This document shows, one piece after another, positions 24,055-34,544 of a stretch of DNA of 49,749 nucleotides. The stretch's first letter is position 1. Every line of letters begins with the position of its first letter. Below the pieces are notes generated by a model. The model had not been told where the DNA came from and made no database searches. It saw nothing but the letters and a program-made list of their open reading frames with translations. This DNA is from Methylobacterium nonmethylotrophicum (GTDB taxonomy: Bacteria; Pseudomonadota; Alphaproteobacteria; Rhizobiales; Beijerinckiaceae): contig NZ_SRLB01000044.1 in the NCBI RefSeq assembly GCF_004745635.1, positions 1 through 49,749 on the forward strand, written 5' to 3'. The position numbers were made by a program, and so were the translations under genes.

Positions 24055-24137
24055 AACCTGCCATGACGACAGTCCATGACGGCTTTGCCCGTGCGTCCTC
24101 GCGCCCCGAGGCCGGATCGTCTCCCTGGGAGGGATCC

Positions 24138-26033
<1,896 letters not shown>

Positions 26034-26045
26034 GACCACGACTCC

Positions 26046-28766
26046 ATGGTGATGCAGGCCCCCGCGGCCCCGCGGGGGCCTGCCCCGCTTGGTGCGACGC
26101 CGTCCGCCCGTCCCGGCTCGATCGTGCGCCGCCTCGTCGTCTTCGCCCTCGGCCTGGCGCTGCCGATCCTGGTCTTCGGGGGCGTCGTGCTGTGGCAGTT
26201 CGCCGTCGCGGCCCGGGACCGCCTGGAGAGCGAGGCGCTCGGCCGCGCCCGGATGGAGGCGGCGGCGGTGGACCGGGAGGTGGCCAACCTCGTCGCCACC
26301 CTCGAAACGTTGGGCCTCGCCAACGCGCTGCAGCGCGGGGACGTGACGGCCTTCCGGGAGCAGGTGCAGGAGCTGGCCCGCCGCAGCGGCCTGCCGGCGA
26401 CCCTGCGCGACCCGGACGGGCGTCGCCTGATCGACCTCGGCAGCGAGCCGATGCCGGAGCGCCTCGACGCCACCGACGAGGCGGCGCTCGGCGGACGGCC
26501 GACGGTCTCGGGCGTCGTCGACGGACGCTTCCGGGTGACGGTGCCGGTCCTGCGCCGGGGCGGCGACGCGGTGCTCTACCTCCTGTCCTTCGCCCTGCCG
26601 ACGACGCGGATCCGCGACGTGCTGGCCTCCGGCGGCCTGCCCGACGGCTGGGTGATGACCGTCATCGACCGCGACGACCGCGTCCTGACCCGCACGCGGG
26701 CGGCGGAGCGGTTCACCGGCGCCAAGGCGCCGGACGAGCTGCGCCAGGCCACAGGACCGGAGGGCAGCTGGCGCGGCGCCTCGATGGAGGGTGATCCCGT
26801 CTTCGTCGCCTATGCGCGGGCCGGCGTGCCGGATTGGCGCGTCGCCGTCGGCGTCCCCGAGGAGGCGCTGGCGGCGCCGGTCCGGGCCTCGCTCGTCTGG
26901 TTCGCCGGGCTCGGCGGCATGCTGGCCGCCATCGCGGGCGTCCTGGCCCTGGCCTTCGCCCGCGGCATCGCGGCCCCGCTCCGGGCCCTGCGCGACCAGG
27001 CGCAGGCGCTCGGCCTCGGCCGGCCGGCGCCGGTCCTCGCCGGGGTGCCGGCGGAGGTGGCGGCGGTGAGCGCCGAGATCGCGAGCGCGGCCCAGCGCCA
27101 GCGCGAGCGGGTGACCGAGCGCGAGCGGGCCGCCGCGGCGCTCCGCTCCGAGACCCAGCGCCTCGAGGTGCTGCACCGCCTCGGCACGGCGCTGGCGAGC
27201 GAGCTCGACCGCCAGCGCCTCGGCGACACCGTGGTGGAGGCCGCGACGCGGCTCACCGGCGCGGCCTACGGCGCCCTGTTCGAGCGCATCCCCGACGGGC
27301 CGGACGGGCCCGAGCACTGGCGGCTCCTCAGCCTCACGGGCGCGCCGCGGGAGGCCTTCACCCGCTTCGGCCTCCCGCGGGCCACGACCCTGTTCAGCCA
27401 GACCTTCGCGGCCGGCGGGGTGGTCCTGAGCGAGGACGTGACGGCGGATCCCCGCTACGGCAGCCATGGCGGCATGCCGAAGGGCCACCTGCCGGTGCGC
27501 TCCTACCTCGCGGTGCCGGTGGTCTCCGGCACCGGCGCCACCCTCGGCGCCCTGCTGTTCGGCCATCCCGAGTCGCACCGCTTCGGCACCCGCGAGGCCG
27601 CCCTGGTCGAGGGCCTGGCCGGCCAGGCCGCCGTCGCCCTCGACAATGCCCGCCTGTTCGCCTCGGTGCGGCGCGAGCAGGACCGGTTCGCGGCGGCCGT
27701 CCAGGCGGTGCGGGGCGTCCTCTGGACGAACGACGCCTCCGGCCGGATGAGCGGCGACCAGCCGGCCTGGTCGGCCCTCACCGGCCAGGCGCCCGAGGAG
27801 TATGCCGGCTTCGGCTGGGCCGAGGCGGTGCACCCGGACGACCGCGCCGCCAGCATCGAGACCTGGAACGCGGCGGTGGCGGAGCGCCGGCGCTACACCC
27901 ACGAGCACCGGGTGCGCCGCCACGACGGGATCTTCCGCACCTTCGCGATCCAGGCGGTGCCGGTGCTCGATCCGGACGGCGCGATCCGCGAGTGGGTCGG
28001 GGTGCATTCCGACATCACCGAGCAGCGCGCCGCCGAGGCCGCCTTGCGCGAATCGAACGAGGAGATCCAGCGCTACGCCTACATCGTCAGCCACGACCTG
28101 CGGGCGCCGCTCGTCAACATCATGGGCTTCACGAGCGAGATCGAGGCGAGCCAGGAGGACATCCGGACGGCGCTCGCCGGGCGGCAGCAAGCCGAGCGGA
28201 TCGACCGGGACCTCGCCGAATCGGTGAGCTTCATCAAGGCCGCGATCACCAAGATGGACGGGCTGATCAACGCCATCCTCAAGCTGTCGCGGGAGGGCCG
28301 GCGCACCTTCCAGCCCGAGCTCCTGGCGATGACCGCCCTGGTGCAGGGCCTGGCGGACGCGCAGCGCCACCAGGCCGACACGGCGGGAGCGGTGATCGAG
28401 ATCGGCGAGCTGCCCGCGATCACCGCCGACCGGCTCGCCGTGGAGCAGATCTTCGGCAACCTGATCGACAATGCGATCAAGTACCTCGCCAGGGACCGCG
28501 CCGGCCGGATCACCGTCACCGGGGGGGCGTCGGACGGGCTCGCGACCTTCCGGGTGACCGACAACGGCCGCGGCATCGATGCCCGCGACCATGCCCGGGT
28601 GTTCGAGCTCTTCCGCCGCTCCGGCGCCCAGGACCGGCCGGGGGACGGGATCGGGCTCGCCCATGTCCGCACCCTGGTGCGGGCGCTCGGGGGCCGGATC
28701 GACCTGTCCTCCGAGATCGGCGTCGGCACCACCTTCACTGTGACGCTGCCCCTGCGCCAGGGCTGA
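26046..28766 (+). CDS. Hybrid-input sensor histidine kinase (Cache-like, HAMP, GAF, PAS, HisKA, HATPase)
   Basis: 906 residues. Membrane segments at about 28-50 and 285-305 enclose a periplasmic sensor of about 230 residues, probably Cache-like (GWVMTVIDRDDRVLTRT, DWRVAVGVPE). Then come HAMP (FARGIAAPLRALRDQA), a GAF domain (about 370-540; VRSYLAVPVVSGTGATLGALLF), a PAS domain (about 555-680; GVLWTNDASGRMSG to VGVHSDITEQRAAE), HisKA with the phospho-histidine in YIVSHDLRAPL (His 683) and the ATPase (NLIDNAIKYL, DNGRGI, DGIGLAHV). The kinase core resembles that of phytochrome-type kinases paired with small receivers, and such a receiver gene follows. No chromophore cysteine was identified in the GAF domain. 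Confidence 0.9.
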   Translation: MVMQAPAAPRGPAPLGATPSARPGSIVRRLVVFALGLALPILVFGGVVLWQFAVAARDRLESEALGRARMEAAAVDREVANLVATLETLGLANALQRGDVTAFREQVQELARRSGLPATLRDPDGRRLIDLGSEPMPERLDATDEAALGGRPTVSGVVDGRFRVTVPVLRRGGDAVLYLLSFALPTTRIRDVLASGGLPDGWVMTVIDRDDRVLTRTRAAERFTGAKAPDELRQATGPEGSWRGASMEGDPVFVAYARAGVPDWRVAVGVPEEALAAPVRASLVWFAGLGGMLAAIAGVLALAFARGIAAPLRALRDQAQALGLGRPAPVLAGVPAEVAAVSAEIASAAQRQRERVTERERAAAALRSETQRLEVLHRLGTALASELDRQRLGDTVVEAATRLTGAAYGALFERIPDGPDGPEHWRLLSLTGAPREAFTRFGLPRATTLFSQTFAAGGVVLSEDVTADPRYGSHGGMPKGHLPVRSYLAVPVVSGTGATLGALLFGHPESHRFGTREAALVEGLAGQAAVALDNARLFASVRREQDRFAAAVQAVRGVLWTNDASGRMSGDQPAWSALTGQAPEEYAGFGWAEAVHPDDRAASIETWNAAVAERRRYTHEHRVRRHDGIFRTFAIQAVPVLDPDGAIREWVGVHSDITEQRAAEAALRESNEEIQRYAYIVSHDLRAPLVNIMGFTSEIEASQEDIRTALAGRQQAERIDRDLAESVSFIKAAITKMDGLINAILKLSREGRRTFQPELLAMTALVQGLADAQRHQADTAGAVIEIGELPAITADRLAVEQIFGNLIDNAIKYLARDRAGRITVTGGASDGLATFRVTDNGRGIDARDHARVFELFRRSGAQDRPGDGIGLAHVRTLVRALGGRIDLSSEIGVGTTFTVTLPLRQG

Positions 28767-29003
28767 CATGGACCCAGGGGGAGGCGCGCCAATCGGGAGG
28801 TGCAGCGAGCGTGGGTGCAACGCCAGGTTAACGTGACGGCGATGTTTTCTACGCCCGGCGCGTGTCCAACGGGGTGGAATCCGGTCTAGAAAGAGTATGA
28901 CGGGAGCACGTCTCTCCGCGGGCGCCCGCGGTCGGTGCGGGTCTGCCAGCCAGCGAAGAGGCGTCCCGGCGCGGCCGGGTCCGCGCCACGAGGAGTCGAG
29001 AAG

Positions 29004-29438
29004 GTGCCGGCCGTACACATCGTGATGATCGAGGACGACGAGGGCCATGCCCGGCTGATCGAGCGGAACATCCGCCGCGCCGGGGTGAACAACGTCATCG
29101 AGTCGTTCCGGGACGGGACGTCCGCCCTCGCCGCCCTGTTCGGGCCCGACGGCAGCGGCGAGATCAATGCCGGCCGGCCGCTCCTGATCCTGCTCGACCT
29201 CAACCTGCCGGACATGACCGGCATCGACATCCTGCAGAAGGTGAAGTCGAACCCGCACCTGCGGCGCTCCCCGGTGGTGATCCTGACCACCACCGACGAC
29301 CAGCGCGAGATCCAGCGCTGCTACGACCTCGGCTGCAACGTCTACATCACCAAGCCGGTGAACTACGAGGGCTTCGCCAACGCGATCCGCCAGCTCGGCC
29401 TGTTCTTCTCGGTGATGCAGGTTCCGGAGAGCGCGTGA
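29004..29438 (+). CDS. Single-domain response regulator, Rcp1-like
   Basis: 144 residues from GTG 29004, with AGGAG 8 nt upstream; the open extension to 28935 has no site. One receiver domain: acidic pair in MIEDDEGH, phospho-acceptor Asp 65 in ILLDLNLPDMTG, TT in ILTTTDD, and the lysine in YITKPVN. The insertion around residues 55-60 (FGPDGSGEINAGRPLL) and the overall form are those of receivers that serve phytochrome-like kinases. No output domain, so it passes phosphate to another protein or acts by binding. Its cognate kinase is probably the product of the gene upstream (237 bp gap); a receiver-kinase gene follows 46 bp downstream. Confidence 0.9.
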   Translation: MPAVHIVMIEDDEGHARLIERNIRRAGVNNVIESFRDGTSALAALFGPDGSGEINAGRPLLILLDLNLPDMTGIDILQKVKSNPHLRRSPVVILTTTDDQREIQRCYDLGCNVYITKPVNYEGFANAIRQLGLFFSVMQVPESA

Positions 29439-29484
29439 CCGTGATCTGCCCACGCGGCCGTGCGGCCGGGCGGCGGGCCGCCCC

Positions 29485-30516
29485 GTGACCGAGCCGGTCC
29501 GCCTGCTCTACATCGACGACGATCCCGGCCTGGCGCGGCTGGTCACCCGCACGCTGGCGGGACGGGGCTGCGAGGTCGTGCACGCGCCCGACGGCGAGGC
29601 GGGCCTCGCCCTCATCGCGTCCGAGCGCTTCGACGTCGTCGCCCTCGACCACCACATGCCGCTGGAGACCGGCCTCGACATCCTGCCGCGCATCCGCGCC
29701 CTCGCCGACCCGCCGCCGGTGATCTACGTCACCGGCTCGGAGGACAGCCGCGTCGCGGTCGCGGCGCTCAAGGCCGGCGCCGTCGACTACGTCTGGAAGG
29801 ACCTCCAGGGCCATTTTCGCGAATTGCTCGCCGAGGCGGTCGCGACCGCCGTGCTGCAGGACCGCACCCGGCGGGAGAAGGAGCGGGCGGAGGCCGAGGT
29901 GCGGGAGGCCCGCGACCGGGCCGAGCTGCTGCTGCGCGAGGTCAACCACCGGGTGGCCAACAGCCTCGCCCTGGTGGCGGCGCTGGTGCGGATGCAGGCC
30001 AACACCGTCACGGACGCCGCCGCCCGGGCCGCGCTCGAGGAGACCCAGACCCGCATCACCGCGATCGCCGGCATCCACCGGCGCCTCTACACCTCGGACG
30101 ACGTGCGGGTGGTGGCGGTGGACGCCTACCTGGCGACCCTGGTGGAGGACCTCGACGGGGCGATGAACGCCACCGGCCAGCGCCACCGCCTGCTGCTCGA
30201 GGCCGAGCCGGTCGAGGTGGCGACCGACAAGGCGGTCTCCCTCGGGGTGATCGTCACCGAGCTCGTCACCAACGCCTACAAGTACGCCTATCCGGACGGC
30301 GTCACCGGCGAGATCCGCATCACGGCGCGGCGCGACGGCGACATGCTGCGCCTCACGGTGGCGGATGACGGCGTCGGCTGGCAGGGCTCAGGCACCCCGC
30401 GGGGCACCGGCCTCGGCTCGCGCATCGTGCGCGCCATGGCGTCGAACCTGCGGGCGCAGATCGATTACGCCCAGGCCGAGAAGGGGACGGCGGCGAGCAT
30501 CGACATCGCGCTCTGA
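29485..30516 (+). CDS. Receiver domain fused to an HWE/HisKA_2-type histidine kinase
   Basis: 343 residues from GTG 29485. Residues 1-125 are a receiver: acidic DDD near the N-terminus, Asp 55 in ALDHHMP, TGSED, and a lysine in WKD. A short coiled linker (EKERAEAEVREARDRAELL) leads to a HisKA_2 core with His 155 in REVNHRVANSLALV, then an HATPase domain (VTELVTNAYKYAYP, DDGVGW, GLGSRIV). In alphaproteobacteria, kinases of this kind often act on receivers of stress or light pathways. Here it could take phosphate or a signal from the single-domain regulator upstream, forming a relay. No membrane segment, so cytoplasmic. Confidence 0.88.
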   Translation: MTEPVRLLYIDDDPGLARLVTRTLAGRGCEVVHAPDGEAGLALIASERFDVVALDHHMPLETGLDILPRIRALADPPPVIYVTGSEDSRVAVAALKAGAVDYVWKDLQGHFRELLAEAVATAVLQDRTRREKERAEAEVREARDRAELLLREVNHRVANSLALVAALVRMQANTVTDAAARAALEETQTRITAIAGIHRRLYTSDDVRVVAVDAYLATLVEDLDGAMNATGQRHRLLLEAEPVEVATDKAVSLGVIVTELVTNAYKYAYPDGVTGEIRITARRDGDMLRLTVADDGVGWQGSGTPRGTGLGSRIVRAMASNLRAQIDYAQAEKGTAASIDIAL

Positions 30517-30680
30517 GGGCGGCCGGCTCCGCGCGCCCGGCCGGCAGATCCGCGCAATTCTACCGGTCGCGGCAGCCATGTCTTAAGGGCGTCTTCACGC
30601 CGATGCCGCGCGTTAAGATCCGGGTAGGCAGCGTGGCGGCTCACTGGTCTTCGAACCGATCGTCCGAGAGGATTTTCGTC

Positions 30681-31064
30681 GTGATCGAGACCAGCAGCCT
30701 TGCCGCGGCCTATCCGCCCGCCGCGGTCGACCCGATCGTGCGGATCAGCCCAGCCCGCCCGCCGCAGACCGGCGCCGGCCCGTCCCTCGAATCGCCGGTA
30801 ACCCTCGACCTCAGCCCGGATGCCCGGCAGCAGGGCGGGCCGACGACCGGCCAGGCGCAGGAGAGCCCGGAGGCGGTGCCGGACCGCGCCCATTACCGCC
30901 GCGACCTCGACAGCCAGGAGATCGTGTTCCAGGTCGTCGACCCGGACGGGGCGGTGGTCGAGCAACTGCCCTCCGAGGCCGCCCTCCGTGCCCGGACCTA
31001 CGCCCGCCAGGTGGAGGCGGCCCGCACGACCGAGATCGGCACGAGCGTCGCCCGCTCGGCCTGA
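30681..31064 (+). CDS. FlaG-like protein
   Basis: 127 residues from GTG 30681, with AGAGG about 10 nt upstream. The N-terminal half is proline-, serine- and alanine-rich and probably disordered. The C-terminal half (HYRRDLDSQEIVFQVVDPDG, then VVEQLPSEAALRARTY) resembles the FlaG core, which ends with a conserved bond of the form VIRQIP. FlaG proteins are small flagellar-associated factors. No other flagellar gene is in the window, so the function is uncertain. It lies between kinase and HPt genes of the signalling block. Confidence 0.55.
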   Translation: MIETSSLAAAYPPAAVDPIVRISPARPPQTGAGPSLESPVTLDLSPDARQQGGPTTGQAQESPEAVPDRAHYRRDLDSQEIVFQVVDPDGAVVEQLPSEAALRARTYARQVEAARTTEIGTSVARSA

Positions 31065-31136
31065 GGGGCGACGAGCCTCGGTCCCATGGGATCGGACCCG
31101 ATCTCGGGGCCGGCCCGGCTCCGGAGCATCAGCACC

Positions 31137-31210
31137 GATCCGACGGATCAGCCCTGATCCGTCGGATCAGCCCTGATCCGAAAGATCAGCCTGATCCAGA
31201 GGATCGGCCT
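31137..31210. repeat. Four tandem 18-19-bp units with internal dyad
   Basis: Units begin at 31137, 31156, 31175 and 31193. The first two read GATCCGNCGGATCAGCCCT and each carries the dyad GATCCG/CGGATC; the third and fourth are degenerate and one base shorter. The array lies between the FlaG-like gene and the HPt gene, ending about 70 nt before the HPt start. Confidence 0.8.
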
Positions 31211-31281
31211 GATGGCCGAGCATCGCGTCCGCGCCATTTCCTGTACGCTCGCGCTCCGATGCGCATCTGGAGCCGGACGCC

Positions 31282-31617
31282 ATGGAAACGACGCCCCCCT
31301 CCTTCGACGCGGCGACCTATGCCGACCTGCGCGAGGCCGTCGGCGACGCGGCGCTGCCGGTGCTGCTCGGGCGCTTCCGGATCCAGCTGCGGGACTGGGC
31401 GATGACCGGGGAGCCCGCGGAGCTGGGTGCTGCGGCGCACGGCGTCATCGCCTCCTCGGGGCTGATCGGCTTCGTCCGGCTGTCGCGCCTCTGCGCCGCC
31501 CTGGAGACGGCCTGCCAGGGGGGCGACCTCGACGCGGTCCGCACGCTCGCCGCCGCGGTCGCAGACGAGAAGGCGGCCGCGGAGGCCGAGATCCCGCGGC
31601 TGATCGCGGCGGGCTGA
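31282..31617 (+). CDS. HPt (histidine phosphotransfer) domain protein
   Basis: 111 residues forming one four-helix HPt domain. The phospho-histidine is His 53 in LGAAAHGVIASSGLIGF, at the place of the usual AHxLKGS motif; the lysine-glycine after it is replaced by Ile-Ala, which is uncommon. The following helix LSRLCAALETACQGGD is typical. HPt proteins shuttle phosphate between receivers. With a kinase, a single-domain receiver and a receiver-kinase just upstream it would complete a relay. Stop lies 3 nt from the convergent helicase gene's stop. Confidence 0.8.
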   Translation: METTPPSFDAATYADLREAVGDAALPVLLGRFRIQLRDWAMTGEPAELGAAAHGVIASSGLIGFVRLSRLCAALETACQGGDLDAVRTLAAAVADEKAAAEAEIPRLIAAG

Positions 31618-31620
31618 TCG

Positions 31621-33273
31621 TCAGGCGACCCGCCTCGTGTCGGTCCAGGTCGCGCCGCCGGCGAGGCGGTAATCGACGCTCTCGGAGAGCCGGCCGGTCG
31701 GCACGACCCGCACCGCCTCGGGCCGGGCGAGCTCGTCGCGGCGGGCCAGCGCCTCGTCGACGTCGCGGGGCGCCGGCATCGCGCCGCCCAGCCGCCGCCA
31801 CCACTGCACCGCCTTCTCGCGGGCGAACCCGGAGGCCTCGAGGTCGAGGCGCACGGTCATCGCGTCCTCCGCCCCCGCGAGCGCCACCGCCAGCAGGTCG
31901 GGTCCGCGCGGGCACGTCTCGCGCCGGAACTCCCAGGCGGCGACCGGCCACCAGCGCGCCTGCGCCTCGCGGACCACCGCGACGGTGCCGGCCGAGAGGA
32001 TCGCGGCCTCGTCGTCGGCCACCGCCTCGTGCGGCGTCTCCGCCTCGTCCGCCTCGGGCTCGACCCAGCAGGCCTCGCAGGTGCTGGCATTGAGCGCGAT
32101 CAGCGCGCCGCAGCCGGGGCAGGGCTTCGCCCGCGGCCCGCCGCCCTCGCCGAGGAGGCGCGCCCGCGCCACGGCATTCGCCGAGAGGACGTCGATCGGC
32201 CCGTGCCGGCGCACGAGGCCGGCATAGTCGAGGACCAGGGCATCGCTCTTGCCCGGCGCACGCCGCAGGCCCCGGCCGACCTGCTGCACGTAGAGGCCGG
32301 TGCTCTGGGTCGGGCGCAGGAGCGCGATCAGGTCGACCTCCGGCACGTTGAAGCCGGTCGCCAGCACGCCGACCGAGGTGAGGCAGCGCAGGCGCCCGGC
32401 CCGGAAGTCGCGCACGATGCGGTCGCGCTCGCGCTTGCCCGTCTCGCCCGAGAGCGATTCGCAGGAAAACCCCTCCGCCCGGATCGCGTCGCGCACGGCG
32501 TCGGCGTGCTTCACCCCGGCGCAGAAAGCGAGCCAGGCCCGGCGCCCGGCGCCGTAGGCCACCATCTCGGCGACGGCGGCCCTGGTGACGACGTCGCGGT
32601 TCACCGCCGCCTCCAGCGCCCCCGGCACGTAGTCGCCGGCCCGGACCGGCACGCCGCTGACGTCGAGGATCGTGGCGGTCGCCTTCGAGACCAGGAGCGC
32701 GAGGTAGCCCTCGCGGATCAGGTCGCCGACCTGGGCCTCGTAGACGATGCGGTCGAAGACGCGGCCCTGTCCCTCGTCGAGGCGGCCGCTGTCGAGCCGG
32801 TAGGGCGTGGCGGTGAGCCCGACGAGGCGCATCCGGGGGGAGCGCGCCCGCACCGCGTCGAGGAAGCGGCCGTAGCGGGTATCGGCGTCGCGGGGGATCA
32901 GGTGGGCCTCGTCGACGATCACGAGGTCGAAACCGCCGGTCGCCTCGACCCGGTTCCAGACCGACTGGATGCCGCAGAACAGGATCGGCCTCGTCTCCTC
33001 CCGCCGGCCGAGCCCGGCCGAGACGATGCCGGCCGGCGCCTCCGGCCACAGCCGCATGAGCTCGGCGTGGTTCTGGGCGATCAGCTCGCGGGTATGGGTG
33101 ACGACGGCGACCCGGGCCGCGGGATCGCGCAGCAGCGTCTCCCGCACCAGGGTGGCGATGACGAGGCTCTTGCCGGCCCCGGTCGGCAGCACGATCAGGC
33201 CGTTGCGACCGCCGCGCGCCCAATCGGCCTGGAGCGCGTCGAGGCTCGCGCGCTGGTAGGAACGAAGCAGCAT
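31621..33273 (-). CDS. SSL2-type DEAD/DEAH helicase with zinc ribbon
   Basis: 550 residues. Superfamily 2 motifs run in order: Q region YQRASLDAL, Walker A PTGAGKS (30-36), THTRELI, DEAH in IVDEAHLI (about 122), TATPYR, and the C-terminal helicase domain with VGVLATGFNVPEVD and QQVGRGLRR. After it, CPGCGALIALNASTCEAC is a four-cysteine zinc ribbon, followed by an uncharacterised C-terminal domain (WWRRLGGAMPAPRDVDEAL). Such helicases act on double-stranded nucleic acid in repair or defence, and close relatives are found in phage; the role here is not known. No phage genes are adjacent. Confidence 0.87.
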   Translation of the reverse strand: MLLRSYQRASLDALQADWARGGRNGLIVLPTGAGKSLVIATLVRETLLRDPAARVAVVTHTRELIAQNHAELMRLWPEAPAGIVSAGLGRREETRPILFCGIQSVWNRVEATGGFDLVIVDEAHLIPRDADTRYGRFLDAVRARSPRMRLVGLTATPYRLDSGRLDEGQGRVFDRIVYEAQVGDLIREGYLALLVSKATATILDVSGVPVRAGDYVPGALEAAVNRDVVTRAAVAEMVAYGAGRRAWLAFCAGVKHADAVRDAIRAEGFSCESLSGETGKRERDRIVRDFRAGRLRCLTSVGVLATGFNVPEVDLIALLRPTQSTGLYVQQVGRGLRRAPGKSDALVLDYAGLVRRHGPIDVLSANAVARARLLGEGGGPRAKPCPGCGALIALNASTCEACWVEPEADEAETPHEAVADDEAAILSAGTVAVVREAQARWWPVAAWEFRRETCPRGPDLLAVALAGAEDAMTVRLDLEASGFAREKAVQWWRRLGGAMPAPRDVDEALARRDELARPEAVRVVPTGRLSESVDYRLAGGATWTDTRRVA

Positions 33274-33770
33274 CGCGCCGCCATAGCCGGAGGACGATCG
33301 ATCATCCAGGCTTGACAGCGGCGGGAGGCGGGCCGTGTGCCGACCGGCGTCCCGGGCGAATCAGAGCACGAGCCGGGCAACAAGGGCGCCGCACCCCCTC
33401 CTTGCCATGCTGAGACCCATGCCATTGAAGGTCTTCGATACTTGGAGAAACCGCGAAAATCGAAGATCTTGCAGCCCAGCTCGATGGTATCTTCAGGGTT
33501 CGAAGATGCTCCGGACGCCGATGCCGTCGACCGAATGCTGACGTCTACAGCTGTCATAAGATTTCCGCTTGATCCATTCGAATAAAGATAATGCGCATCT
33601 CCCCCCTCCCACAGCTTGCAGCGATACCAGGCGAGCCTGATATCGCCTGGAGAGGGGGGTCCCGCGCCATATTCGTCTTGCAATATGTCAAGCGGAATTC
33701 GTCTCATCGGAGGCGAGGACCCGGGATGCGAGCCCGGAACATCCGCGGCACCTCGGTCCCCTGGTTCCGC
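33274..33770. other. Intergenic stretch with nested inverted repeats
   Basis: 497 bases without a supported gene; the frames crossing it lack domains and ribosome sites. The part 33400-33720 is poorer in GC than the flanks. Within it CCCCCCTC (33601-33608) pairs with GAGGGGGG (33652-33659), and inside that CCAGGCGA (33627-33634) pairs with TCGCCTGG (33643-33650). It may encode a structured RNA or be the scar of a mobile element. Confidence 0.5.
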
Positions 33771-33968
33771 TCAGGAAGCCAGGCGCCGGCCGCGGCGGCG
33801 GGCGTGCAGGTCCTGCGCCGCCCGCGTGGCGTGGCGCGGGCTGCGGAAGACCCGTCCCTCCAGCGTGTGGAAGTCCGGATGGGCGGAGAAGAAGCGGAAG
33901 CCGTCGGTCTCGGGCACGACGATGCCGGCCGAGGTCTCGCCGACCTCGACGATGCGGGCGGGTTGCAT
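33771..33968 (-). CDS. Small conserved hypothetical protein
   Basis: 65 residues from ATG 33968, with GGAGA about 9 nt upstream. The sequence has the look of a folded beta-rich small protein (ARIVEVGETSAGIVVPE, FRFFSAHPDFHTLEG, then a basic helix RHATRAAQDLHARRRGRR). I recall no named family; similar short proteins appear to be common in Methylobacterium-type genomes. No signal peptide or membrane segment. Confidence 0.6.
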   Translation of the reverse strand: MQPARIVEVGETSAGIVVPETDGFRFFSAHPDFHTLEGRVFRSPRHATRAAQDLHARRRGRRLAS

Positions 33969-34544
33969 GGCCAAAAATCTCCGGTCGCGGCCGCCGCTCG
34001 GGGGCGCCGCGGGCTGACGTCTCGGGGAATGCGTGAAGCGGTCGGGCCGGATTCAGCGGCCCGGGCGGACGGCGCGAGGGCCCTCGCGGCGGCCGCCGCC
34101 ACGACAGGGACCGCCGACGGAGCAAGCTGGAGCGACGCGGCAGACAGGGGGCATGCGGCAGGGCAGCATCGCTGAGCGTCTCCGGGTTGGCCCACCGGCG
34201 CGTCGCCGGCGCCGGGGTGGTTTAGCGTTTGGTGTCGCGGCGCAATCGCCTCAAATCACCGCGGCGGCGGGACCGGCGAACGGCCCCAGATGCCAGGACA
34301 GGATCGGTCGGACGAGCGCTCCTGTCAACGAGAATGTTCTTTTTATGGAACAGCTTGAAAGACGAGAAGCTTCTCGTCCGGAGCTTTGCCGGAGAATAAC
34401 CGGCACCATCCCGAACACCGCTCCGCGATCCGCTCGGCCCCGACCGATCATCGTTCTTTATAGCGAACAACGCACCCGAGGACCCGCTTGGCGTGCCACC
34501 GCGGCGTGGCGCAGGATGGGGTTCCGACAGACCGGAGATGGCCG
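33969..34544. other. Intergenic stretch before the cupin gene
   Basis: 576 bases without a supported gene. GC is lower between about 34310 and 34480. It contains a perfect 18-bp palindrome (34361-34378) made of GACGAGAAG and its complement. The cupin promoter probably lies in the AT-richer part. Confidence 0.5.
34361..34378. promoter_or_regulatory. Perfect 18-bp palindrome upstream of the cupin gene
   Basis: GACGAGAAG followed directly by CTTCTCGTC. It sits about 165 nt before the cupin start in an AT-richer promoter-like stretch. The symmetry suits a dimeric DNA-binding protein, but no target regulator can be named. Confidence 0.4.

Noticed and set aside
24018..24137. Earlier in-frame ATG starts for thiC
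   Set aside because: They lie inside or directly beside the TPP riboswitch and have no ribosome site; ATG 24138 has GGGAGGG.
33195..33707. Minus-strand frame of 170 residues upstream of the helicase
   Set aside because: Overlaps the helicase start in another frame, has no domain and crosses a region of inverted repeats; not supported as a gene.
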